A stretch of 29,460 nucleotides of DNA, from the NCBI GenBank assembly GCA_964487255.1, contig CAZAQV010000042.1:1-29460 (forward strand), in the 5' to 3' direction. The notes beneath the pieces are model-generated. The model saw only the letters and a list, made by a program, of their open reading frames with translations, was not told where the DNA came from and did not search any database. This DNA is from CAZAQV01 sp964487255 (lineage in GTDB: Bacteria > Myxococcota_A > Polyangia > Polyangiales > CAZAQV01). This document shows positions 23,456 to 29,460 of the stretch, one piece after another (position 1 is the first letter of the stretch; each line of letters starts with the position of its first letter). The position numbers and the translations under genes are program-made.

Positions 23456-24790
23456 ATGGCCGATATCGTAAAATTCATTGTTGCGCTCGTCCCCATCATG
23501 TTCATCGCGCTCATCGCGATTGTGCTGGTGGTAAAGAAGTTGATTTACTTGTGCGACCCGAACGAAGTGCTCATCTTCTCGGGCAAGCGCTCGGCCGGAG
23601 GTGACGAAGGCACCATTGGCTACCGCATCATCAAGGGAGGTCGTGCGATTCGTCATCCCTTGCACGAGAAGGTCGACCGCATGGATCTGACCAACATCAT
23701 CATCGAAGTGGCCGTCAAAGGGGCCTACTCGAAGTACGGCATTCCCCTCGCGGTGGAGGGCGTCGCCAACGTCAAAGTGGCGGGTGAAGAGCCGCTGATC
23801 CACAACGCACTGGAGCGCTTTTTGGGCAAGTCGCGCGATCAGATTCGTCAAATCGCCCGCGAGACGCTCGAGGGCAACTTGCGCGGCGTGCTGGCAACGC
23901 TGACGCCCGAAGAGGTCAACCAAGACAAAGAGGCGTTTGCCGTCAAGCTCGTCGAAGAAGCGGAGCACGACCTCGCACGCATCGGCCTCGTACTCGACAC
24001 GCTCAAGATCCAGAACGTGGCCGATGAAGTCGGCTACCTCGACGCGATCGGTCGTATTCGTAACGCCGAAGTGCAGCAGCGCGCGTTGGTGGCCGAGGCC
24101 CAAGCGCACGCGGAGACGCAGCATGTCAAGTGGCAGCAGCACATGGAGGGCGAGCTCGACAAGATCCAAGAGCGCATCACGGTTATCCGTTCGCAGAACG
24201 AGCGACGCATCGCGGACGCCCGTAGTAAGCGCGAAGCGCTCATTCAAGAAGAGCGCGCCGAAGTGCAGGCCGACATCGCGCAAGCCAAGGCCGAATCCGA
24301 GACGCAGCTTCAGCGCATCGAGCAGATCAAGCTCAAACTGCACGCTGATGTCATCAAGCCTGCGGAGGCAAGGCTCGAGCAACAACGCGCGCAGGCCAAG
24401 GCCGATGCGGTTTCGATCATCGAGCAAGGCACGGCGACGGCCAAGGTGTTGACAGACCTGGCGGCCAAATACCGAGCGTCCGGTGACGCGGGGCGTGATG
24501 TGCTGCTGATGCAGAAGCTGATTCCGCTCTTGCAATCGGTGAGCGGAACCATCGGCGACCTCAAGGTCGACCGCATGACCGTGATCGGGCAGGGAAAAAA
24601 TGGCGCGGCAAATGGCGCAGACCTGGCGGGCAAGTTGATCGGTATCTCCGAGGAGGTCAAAGCCGCGACTGGCGTAGACCTGTCGCGGGTGCTGCAAAAC
24701 AAACTGGGTGCAGAAGCGCCTGCAGGACTGCCCAAAGGCGTCTCAGAAGTTCCACCTCCACCGCCGCCACCACGTCCTTCCCACGGATAG
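23456..24790 (+). CDS. SPFH/flotillin-like membrane protein 2
   Basis: A 444-residue paralogue of the preceding protein. N-terminal membrane helix FIVALVPIMFIALIAIVLVV, SPFH domain with CDPNEVLIFSGKRSAGGDEG, RMDLTNIIIEVAVKGAYSKY and RFLGKSRDQIRQIARETLEG to LTPEEVNQDKEAFAVKLVE, then a coiled coil of about 150 residues (RRIADARSKREALIQEERAE). The C-terminus is a proline run (VPPPPPPPRPSHG), absent from protein 1. It starts 2 bases after the first gene's stop, with a strong GGAGGGAG ribosome-binding site inside that gene's end, so the pair is one operon and probably forms a hetero-oligomeric membrane scaffold. A hairpin terminator follows. Confidence 0.92.
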   Translation: MADIVKFIVALVPIMFIALIAIVLVVKKLIYLCDPNEVLIFSGKRSAGGDEGTIGYRIIKGGRAIRHPLHEKVDRMDLTNIIIEVAVKGAYSKYGIPLAVEGVANVKVAGEEPLIHNALERFLGKSRDQIRQIARETLEGNLRGVLATLTPEEVNQDKEAFAVKLVEEAEHDLARIGLVLDTLKIQNVADEVGYLDAIGRIRNAEVQQRALVAEAQAHAETQHVKWQQHMEGELDKIQERITVIRSQNERRIADARSKREALIQEERAEVQADIAQAKAESETQLQRIEQIKLKLHADVIKPAEARLEQQRAQAKADAVSIIEQGTATAKVLTDLAAKYRASGDAGRDVLLMQKLIPLLQSVSGTIGDLKVDRMTVIGQGKNGAANGADLAGKLIGISEEVKAATGVDLSRVLQNKLGAEAPAGLPKGVSEVPPPPPPPRPSHG

Positions 24791-24807
24791 CCAATGCGTA
24801 TCAATCG

Positions 24808-24832
24808 GACAGCCACCTTTGAGGTGGCCGTC
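24808..24832. terminator. Hairpin terminator between convergent genes
   Basis: GCCACCT (24812-24818) and AGGTGGC (24822-24828) form a perfect 7-bp stem with a TTG loop, extended by GAC/GTC beyond one mismatch. It lies between the converging flotillin-like and TPR genes, where a two-way terminator is expected; only a weak T-tract follows. Confidence 0.5.
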
Positions 24833-25995
24833 TACTTTACGTGGCAGGTGGTTTTTCGGCACAGCGCACGCGCCTCTTTGTTTTTCGGATCGCGCGTCAA
24901 CGCTTGGTCGAGATAGCCGCCGGCCAGCCGCGGGCGTGAGGTGGCCAGCGCGATCTTCGCGCACTCGATGTAGGGCTTGGGGTTGGTGGTTTGCAGCGCG
25001 GCGACGCGTTCGAGCTTCTCGAGCGCTTCTTCGTGCTCGCCTTTTTGATGGAGCAAGGCCGCTTCCGCCATCAGCAAGTCCGCATCGTTTGGCATGAGGT
25101 CGAGCGCGCGACCAAGCCGGTCCCATGCTGTCTTGTCGGATAGGCGGACTGCGGCGAGTGCAGCGACGCGGATCGCGACAGGGTCATTGCGTTCCTTCTT
25201 GAGGACTTGTTTTGCCGCGTTGAAGGCTGCCGCGGCGTCGCCCTGGTTAAGCGATAGTTCAGCCGAGTGACGGAGTGGATCGAGCCAGCCTGGTCGCGCC
25301 TGTTCGGCTTGTCGCAGAAGCTCCGGGTCTGCCTTCTCGATGCCAAGCCCCAGCAGCGCATCGGGGTGGTTGGGCATGCGCCGCAATGCTTCTTTGTAGC
25401 AGCCGAGGCGGGCTTTGCGGCTCGCTTCGTTTCTTGCCCGCTCGATGATCAGCCTGACGATGAGGTAGGGCACGGAGGCGTCGTTCGGCAGTTCGCTCTG
25501 TGCGGCTGCGGCTAAATGTTGGCCAGCGATCTCCGCTGCGGCCTGACGTTCCTGTTTCTGTGCGGCGAGTTCGGCCGAGGCGATCGCGACATGTAGATGC
25601 CCAACTCCAAAGTCCCGGCTGCCAAGCGCCTCGACCGCTGCCGCCATTTCGCTTTCTGCTCGAGCCGGTCTGCGGTTTGTCAGAAACGCACGCGCTTCGC
25701 AGAGATGAGACCAGAAGGCAGCGTCTTCGACCTTTAGGGTTTTGATGGCGGCACAGTCACGCTTTGCACGTCGGAAGTCTCCCTCCGCGAAACTCACCCG
25801 CGCGAGGTTAAAGGCGTGAAAAGCAGCGCTGTCGGATCTCCGCTGCTTTCGCGCGACGGGCCGCAAGATTTTGCGGGCCGCCTGATAGTCGCCGCGCAGC
25901 ATGGCAACCTCGGCGCTCTTTGAATTCGCGCTCGCGGTCGACGAAATCGCGAGCGTTGCGGTGACAAGGAGGACGAGCGACATTCGAGGCAACAT
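24832..25995 (-). CDS. Exported TPR-repeat protein
   Basis: A 387-residue protein from ATG 25995 with a Sec signal peptide (MSLVLLVTATLAISSTASA) and no lipobox. The mature part is almost entirely TPR-type helical pairs, for example EVAMLRGDYQAARKILRP, ARVSFAEGDFRRAKRDCAAI, AEAALLHQKGEHEEALEKLE and the last repeat LAGGYLDQALTRDPKNKEA. It should be a periplasmic scaffold or adaptor. A short Cys-containing tail (RKTTCHVK) closes it. It is convergent with the flotillin operon and divergent from bamD, with about 100 bases between the two starts. No specific family can be named. Confidence 0.8.
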   Translation of the reverse strand: MLPRMSLVLLVTATLAISSTASANSKSAEVAMLRGDYQAARKILRPVARKQRRSDSAAFHAFNLARVSFAEGDFRRAKRDCAAIKTLKVEDAAFWSHLCEARAFLTNRRPARAESEMAAAVEALGSRDFGVGHLHVAIASAELAAQKQERQAAAEIAGQHLAAAAQSELPNDASVPYLIVRLIIERARNEASRKARLGCYKEALRRMPNHPDALLGLGIEKADPELLRQAEQARPGWLDPLRHSAELSLNQGDAAAAFNAAKQVLKKERNDPVAIRVAALAAVRLSDKTAWDRLGRALDLMPNDADLLMAEAALLHQKGEHEEALEKLERVAALQTTNPKPYIECAKIALATSRPRLAGGYLDQALTRDPKNKEARALCRKTTCHVK

Positions 25996-26098
25996 GGGCC
26001 AAGAATATAGAAGCCTGATGCTCGGCGGTCGAACCACTGCGCGACGGAAGGAGCGTGCTGAGCTAGCGCACCCCGTTTATCCGGGGTAACGTCCCGCC

Positions 26099-26872
26099 AT
26101 GCTTCGGGCGCTGGTATTGCTTTGCTTTTCGCTCCCTTTGTGCGTGGGCTGCGGCGGGGACGAGGCTCGGCCTGCGCCTTTTTCATACGGAAAAGATGCC
26201 GAAGAGGCCTATCACCATGCGATGGAAGACTTCCGCGACGGTGATTGCTTCGATGCGGAGCCCCAGTTTCGCGATATTCGCCGTAAATATGCGTACTCAC
26301 GCTACGCCGCGTTGGCGGAGATCCGAGTTGCCGATTGTCTGGTCGAGCTCGACAAGCAGGCGCAGGCGATCGCCGAGTATCGCAATTTTATCCGGAACCG
26401 TCCGAGTCACGAGCTGATTCCCTATGCTCGTTTCCGGATCGCCAAGGGCTATTACGATCAGATTCCGGATGGCTGGTTTCTGTCGCCTCCCGAGTACGAA
26501 ATGGATCAAAGCGCGACCCGAGACGCTATCAAGCACCTGCGCGAGTTCATTGTGGACTATCCGGAGAGCAAGAATGCCCCCGAAGCGCGTGAAATGGTGC
26601 AAAAGGCACTGGGGCTGCTGGCTCGACACGAGTTCTACGTGGCCGAGTTTTATTTTCGTCAGGACCACTTCCGTGCTGGTGTGGCGCGCCTTCAGACCAT
26701 GATTGCGGCCTATCCAGGTTCCGATCTTGAGCCCCAAGCGCTCCTCATGATCGGGCAGGGGTTCTTGGAGCTCGGCGAGCACGATCGCGCGAAAACCGCG
26801 TTAGAGCGCCTAATTCGCGAATATCCAGCAAGTGAGGCTTCTGCCGAAGCGCGTGATCTGCTGGGCTCGTAG
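26099..26872 (+). CDS. bamD: BamD-like outer membrane assembly lipoprotein
   Basis: A 257-residue lipoprotein (lipobox PLCVGC, Cys18) with the BamD/ComL arrangement of five TPR-like repeats. Family features: EAYHHAMEDFRDGDCFDAEP, FRDIRRKYAYSRYAALAEIR, AIAEYRNFIRNRPSHELIPY, the QSATRDAIKHLREFIVDYPE segment (cf. DRD/DQ in BamD) and LLARHEFYVAEFYFRQDHFR, the most conserved BamD stretch. BamD works with BamA to fold beta-barrel proteins into the outer membrane, which supports a Gram-negative host. The ATG at 26099 lacks an obvious ribosome-binding site. A small hairpin (ACCCCG/CGGGGT, 26070-26087) lies just upstream. Confidence 0.9.
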   Translation: MLRALVLLCFSLPLCVGCGGDEARPAPFSYGKDAEEAYHHAMEDFRDGDCFDAEPQFRDIRRKYAYSRYAALAEIRVADCLVELDKQAQAIAEYRNFIRNRPSHELIPYARFRIAKGYYDQIPDGWFLSPPEYEMDQSATRDAIKHLREFIVDYPESKNAPEAREMVQKALGLLARHEFYVAEFYFRQDHFRAGVARLQTMIAAYPGSDLEPQALLMIGQGFLELGEHDRAKTALERLIREYPASEASAEARDLLGS

Positions 26873-26950
26873 CTGATCCAAAGATGCACAACACACTGAG
26901 CTCACATTGCTTGTGTTGGGACGTGCCGCCCTGGTAGTCTGCGGAGGCCA

Positions 26951-27673
26951 ATGGAGGATCGCGCCAAACAGGTTCTCGCGCTGGGAAGAGAGTACTACGA
27001 GAAACAAGAGTACGATCGCGCGGAGCATTATCTAAAGCAGGTCCTCGAATCGCACCGTTTTGCCGATGTGCTCAACATGCTGGGGGTCATTTCGCATGAC
27101 CGCGGGAACTTTGAGGAGGCGCAGGCTTTCTTCGAAGAGGCACTTCAGATCAACCCGAACTACACCGAGTCTGCGCTCAATCTTGCGGTTACCTACAACG
27201 ACTTGGGCCGGTACGAAGACGCCAAACGCATCTATGGCGCTGCACTGTCTCGTGGCGAACGTTCGCCCGGCAAACTCGACCCTTTTGTGAAGGGAAAGAT
27301 TGCGAACTTGCATGCCAATGTCGCTCGGGCTTACGAAGATATTGGCCATGTCTCAGCGGCTGTCGAAGAGCTACGCAAGGCGATTAGCCTCTGTCCGGAG
27401 TTTGCAGATCTACGCATGCGTCTTGCAAATCTCTACCGCCAGACCGGCGACCTCAAAGCCGCGCAATACGAACTCGAAGAGGCGACCAAAGCGCGGCCTG
27501 GCTACCAACCCGCGCGCATTGCGCTCGGCGTGATCAAATTGACTCAGGGCGACAAAGATTCAGCGACCGAGATCTGGGACGGGGTTCTCAAGGACGATCC
27601 AGAGAACACCTCCGCGAAGATGTATCGGCGGCTCGTCGAGGCTGGACTGAGCATTCCGCCCAAAAAAAGCTAG
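26951..27673 (+). CDS. Cytoplasmic TPR-repeat protein
   Basis: A 240-residue protein made of about six TPRs without a signal peptide: YYEKQEYDRAEHYLKQVLES, LGVISHDRGNFEEAQAFFEE, LAVTYNDLGRYEDAKRIYGA, VARAYEDIGHVSAAVEELRK, LANLYRQTGDLKAAQYELEE and LGVIKLTQGDKDSATEIWDG. The regular repeats suggest a protein-interaction scaffold; the set recalls PilF/Tgl-type proteins, but those are lipoproteins and this is not. The ATG follows a GGAGG motif at rather short spacing. It lies 78 bases downstream of bamD on the same strand. Confidence 0.85.
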   Translation: MEDRAKQVLALGREYYEKQEYDRAEHYLKQVLESHRFADVLNMLGVISHDRGNFEEAQAFFEEALQINPNYTESALNLAVTYNDLGRYEDAKRIYGAALSRGERSPGKLDPFVKGKIANLHANVARAYEDIGHVSAAVEELRKAISLCPEFADLRMRLANLYRQTGDLKAAQYELEEATKARPGYQPARIALGVIKLTQGDKDSATEIWDGVLKDDPENTSAKMYRRLVEAGLSIPPKKS

Positions 27674-27779
27674 CGACCGGTGGCCTGTGCCGGTTGCTGC
27701 ACTTGCCCCGAGCGGTGACCGCAGACCGCCTTTAGGGCCGCAAACAGTAAAAATCACGAGTCATTTTCTCTTCTTTACT

Positions 27780-27797
27780 TTGGCATGAGGAATGCTT
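27780..27797 (+). promoter_or_regulatory. Possible sigma-54 promoter
   Basis: TTGGCATGAGGAATGCTT fits the -24/-12 pattern TGGCAY-N5-WTGCT with correct GG-GC spacing (27782-27783 and 27794-27795). If real, the transcript starts near 27807, downstream of the ATG at 27792 that would otherwise be taken as the start of the next gene. Confidence 0.4.
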
Positions 27798-28736
27798 CCT
27801 GCTGGGCCGTTGCTGCACCCGAACATCACACTCTTGGTCGTCATTGCGTTGCTTGGTTCTTCCGCCTTTGGGCTGCTCGGTGCTCGGGTTGGTCACAACA
27901 TCGCTCGGCGGACTTCTGCGGCCAGAACGGCGGTCGAGGTTGGTTCTGTCGCGAACGCTGCGGGTTTTTCGGGCATATCCAAAGTCGCCAGGGACGCTAC
28001 GGTGGCGGGGCACATTGGCCATGCCATGAGACCCGCTGAGGATGTATCCACGGCGATCAGGAGCGCAGGGAGCTTGCGGAGCGCAGGGAGCTTGCGGAGT
28101 GCAGATGTCGCAGGACCCCTCAGCCGAGAGCTCTCAGCCGCCCAGGTTGCCTATGATCTATGGGGCCAAGCCCGTACGCGCAGTGATGCTTTCTCTTACG
28201 TCTCCCGGCAAGTGAGGCAGCGGTTCGGGGACGAATACCGGGTTGTTTTGCCGCACTCACCCCAATGGTTATCGCGAGAGGGAAGTTTTAGCGCGACGTA
28301 CAAAGCCGCCCGACGTGGCTTCGAAGAGTACAACTACGTGCGCGATCGTCTTGGCAACGAAGCTCTGGCTGAGTATGTGGCCAGGCGCGCCCATGACCAG
28401 CCCAACACAGGCCCACTGTACCGTCTCATTGCACTCAAGCCGGACGACTACGAAATCCGGCGTCACTTTTCAGGCGCTGAACCGATCGAGGGGCCCGAAT
28501 TCGAGCGATTCAAGAGCGCCAATGATCGTTATCTGTTGGCCGAGGGGCTGTTGGAACAACTCCAGATCGACTTCGTGACCCACGCCAAGCGCGGCGGCGG
28601 CTCGGATCCGCTCCTCCGCTCGCAACTCGACGCTGCAAAAACCGAGGTGCAACGAACCTATGGTGCCTTGCGAGAGGCTTGGCAGCGCGTTCGGCTCGAT
28701 GAAAGCAGGGTTGACACCGAGGTTCGAGGAGCGTAA
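27792..28736 (+). CDS. Orphan protein, function unknown
   Basis: Up to 314 residues; I do not recognise it. An N-terminal hydrophobic segment (LLVVIALLGSSAFGLL) could be a signal or anchor. It is followed by Ala/Gly-rich sequence (GSVANAAGFSGISKVARDA) and a repeated RSAGSL stretch encoded by an 18-base tandem repeat. The rest is polar and likely helical (SYVSRQVRQRFGDEYRV, RFKSANDRYLLAEGLLEQL). The start is uncertain: ATG 27792 coincides with the -12 part of a sigma-54-like promoter and has almost no room for its AGGA ribosome-binding site, so a TTG a few codons later may be used. It ends 77 bases before the first tRNA. Confidence 0.6.
   Translation: MLPAGPLLHPNITLLVVIALLGSSAFGLLGARVGHNIARRTSAARTAVEVGSVANAAGFSGISKVARDATVAGHIGHAMRPAEDVSTAIRSAGSLRSAGSLRSADVAGPLSRELSAAQVAYDLWGQARTRSDAFSYVSRQVRQRFGDEYRVVLPHSPQWLSREGSFSATYKAARRGFEEYNYVRDRLGNEALAEYVARRAHDQPNTGPLYRLIALKPDDYEIRRHFSGAEPIEGPEFERFKSANDRYLLAEGLLEQLQIDFVTHAKRGGGSDPLLRSQLDAAKTEVQRTYGALREAWQRVRLDESRVDTEVRGA
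28061..28104 (+). repeat. 18-bp tandem repeat inside the orphan gene
   Basis: The 18-base unit GAGCGCAGGGAGCTTGCG occurs twice exactly (28061-28078 and 28079-28096), with a partial third copy. Being a multiple of three, it keeps the frame and encodes RSAGSL repeats, a potential length-variable site. Confidence 0.85.
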
Positions 28737-28813
28737 ACAACGCGCCCCTCGATTGTTGGGGAAAAGGGACTTGTTAGAGCATAAAGCTCAGTAATTTAGT
28801 GATGGAGAACTTC

Positions 28814-28886
28814 GCTGGCGTAGCTCAATTGGTAGAGCACCGGTTTTGTAAACCGGCGGTTGCGGGTTCAAGTCCCATCGCCAGCT
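28814..28886 (+). tRNA. tRNA-Thr (anticodon TGT)
   Basis: A complete cloverleaf of 73 bases: acceptor GCTGGCG pairs with CGCCAGC, D-arm AGCTCAATTGGTAGAGC, anticodon stem CCGGT/ACCGG with loop TTTGTAA, and T-arm GCGGGTTCAAGTCCC. Anticodon TGT reads threonine ACA. No CCA is encoded. First tRNA of a thrU-tyrU-glyT-thrT-tuf-type operon. Confidence 0.95.
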
Positions 28887-28909
28887 CTATGAACATGCTT
28901 GGCAAACGC

Positions 28910-28995
28910 GATGAGCCTTCGGGCGAAGAGGCAAAAAGTCAGGCGAAAGGGCAATCGATTTGTGGTACATCCACAAATCTGGTTGCGCCTGTAGT
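28910..28995 (+). repeat. Hairpin repeat in the tRNA-Thr/tRNA-Tyr spacer
   Basis: It starts GATGAGCCTTCGGGCGAAG and carries GATTTGTGG-TACAT-CCACAAATC (28957-28979), a 9-bp stem. Relative to the copies at 12000 and 22000, a T in the left arm is matched by an added A in the right arm, preserving pairing. It fills nearly the whole spacer and must be part of the tRNA precursor. Confidence 0.8.
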
Positions 28996-28998
28996 AAC

Positions 28999-29081
28999 GG
29001 GGGTGTGCCCGAGCGGTCAAAGGGAGCAGACTGTAAATCTGCCGGCTTATGCCTACAGTGGTTCAAGTCCACTCGCCCCCA
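28999..29081 (+). tRNA. tRNA-Tyr (anticodon GTA)
   Basis: An 83-base class II tRNA with a long variable arm. The acceptor GGGGGTG pairs with CGCCCCC (one wobble), the anticodon stem GCAGA/TCTGC encloses loop CTGTAAA with anticodon GTA (tyrosine), and the T-arm contains GGTTCAAGTCC. Discriminator A at 29081. Confidence 0.95.
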
Positions 29082-29098
29082 CCCAGCCTGTCCAACGC

Positions 29099-29180
29099 GA
29101 TGAGTCCTCGGACGAAGAGCCAAAAAGGCAGGCGAAGCACAAGCTGTTTTGTGGTACCACCACAAAATCGCCTTCGTGCG
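29099..29180 (+). repeat. Hairpin repeat in the tRNA-Tyr/tRNA-Gly spacer
   Basis: It starts GATGAGTCCTCGGACGAAG and has hairpin TTTTGTGGT-ACC-ACCACAAAA (29147-29167). AGGCGA and TCGCCT on either side can add an outer stem. It is closely related to the preceding spacer copy, with paired substitutions in the stem. Confidence 0.8.
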
Positions 29181-29185
29181 TAGTC

Positions 29186-29258
29186 GCGGGAGTAGCTCAG
29201 TTGGTAGAGCGTCAGCCTTCCAAGCTGAATGTCGCGAGTTCGAGCCTCGTCTCCCGCT
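29186..29258 (+). tRNA. tRNA-Gly (anticodon TCC)
   Basis: A 73-base cloverleaf: acceptor GCGGGAG/CTCCCGC, D-arm AGCTCAGTTGGTAGAGC, anticodon stem TCAGC/GCTGA with loop CTTCCAA (anticodon TCC, glycine), and T-arm GCGAGTTCGAGCCTCG. Followed by CCA at 29259-29261, unlike the other three tRNAs here. Confidence 0.95.
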
Positions 29259-29265
29259 CCATCAG

Positions 29266-29337
29266 GCCCAGGTAGCTCAGTGGTAGAGCACCTCCTTGGT
29301 AAGGAGGAGGTCGTGAGTTCAATCCTCATCCTGGGCT
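29266..29337 (+). tRNA. tRNA-Thr (anticodon GGT)
   Basis: A 72-base cloverleaf: acceptor GCCCAGG/CCTGGGC, anticodon stem CCTCC/GGAGG with loop TTGGTAA (anticodon GGT, threonine ACC/ACT), and T-arm GTGAGTTCAATCCTCAT. It begins eight bases after the tRNA-Gly discriminator base and precedes tuf. Confidence 0.95.
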
Positions 29338-29408
29338 CAAGAAAAGCACTAACTTCACCCCAATTCTCACCCCCCTGAACAGCAACAGCAACAGCAAGGA
29401 AGAAACAA

Positions 29409-29460
29409 ATGGCAAAGGAAAAGTTCAATCGCGACAAACCCCACGTAAACGTTGGCACCA
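29409..29460 (+). CDS. tuf: Elongation factor Tu, 5' end only
   Basis: The window ends 17 codons into this gene: MAKEKFNRDKPHVNVGT is the standard EF-Tu N-terminus, just before the GHVDHGKT P-loop. EF-Tu carries aminoacyl-tRNA to the ribosome as a GTP complex. The ATG follows an AAGGAAG ribosome-binding site. Position after tRNA-Thr, -Tyr, -Gly, -Thr matches the E. coli tufB operon, so secE, nusG and rpl genes may follow outside the window. Confidence 0.93.
   Translation, partial: MAKEKFNRDKPHVNVGT

Noticed and set aside
21912..24697. Two 415-426-codon minus-strand open frames opposite the flotillin-like genes
   Set aside because: The plus strand has clear SPFH domains and ribosome-binding sites; the antisense translations are low-complexity and implausible.

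Overview
This window looks like a GC-rich chromosomal segment of a Gram-negative bacterium, most plausibly a Myxococcota or deltaproteobacterial lineage. That is inferred from the many predicted lipoproteins, a PEGA-domain protein, Sel1 and TPR proteins, pre-peptidase C-terminal (PPC) domains, sigma-54-like promoters and a BamD homologue. No 16S rRNA is present, so the placement is an inference. A 100-base run of N (11848-11947) marks a scaffold gap.

Layout. Bases 1-8257 are almost all on the minus strand: a lipoprotein behind rpmE (ribosomal protein bL31), a second lipoprotein behind a YqeY gene, a membrane protein coupled to a GspE/PilB-type ATPase, an ATP-grasp ligase, and a tightly packed trio (PEGA-domain membrane protein, lipoprotein, TPR lipoprotein). 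Bases 8343-9079 hold the C-terminal remnant of an IS110-type transposase and an EVE-domain gene whose first codons are duplicated. A small lipoprotein follows, behind a good sigma-54 promoter. A minus-strand pair of Opp/Dpp-type permeases comes next, then the gap, which sits inside an 87-bp repeat, and a Cys-rich lipoprotein.

Bases 12604-21655 are the most distinctive part. Four paralogous lipoproteins of about 540 residues share an N-terminal motif (RADGKFDTS), a near-invariant CVDW-AHDVDSGSMWYYYRP block, a His-Gly/Cys pair arranged like clan CD (caspase/gingipain-type) cysteine peptidases, and a C-terminal PPC domain. A secreted protein resembling the M949 family and a Sel1/TonB-C-like protein lie among them. 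This looks like a locally amplified family of surface or periplasmic peptidase-like lipoproteins.

Bases 22122-24790 encode two adjacent SPFH/flotillin-like proteins, probably one membrane-scaffold complex. They are followed by a convergent TPR gene, bamD, another TPR gene and an orphan protein. The window ends with tRNA-Thr, tRNA-Tyr, tRNA-Gly, tRNA-Thr and the first codons of tuf, the same order as the E. coli thrU-tyrU-glyT-thrT-tufB operon.

Across all this runs a dispersed 86-87-bp repeat family, with a GATGAG start, a central hairpin and GCGAAG-type ends. It occurs at the gap, as two tandem copies in the flotillin leader, in two tRNA spacers and as a decayed copy near 9965. Its hairpin stem keeps pairing while its sequence changes, which points to selection on structure or to spread of a structured element.
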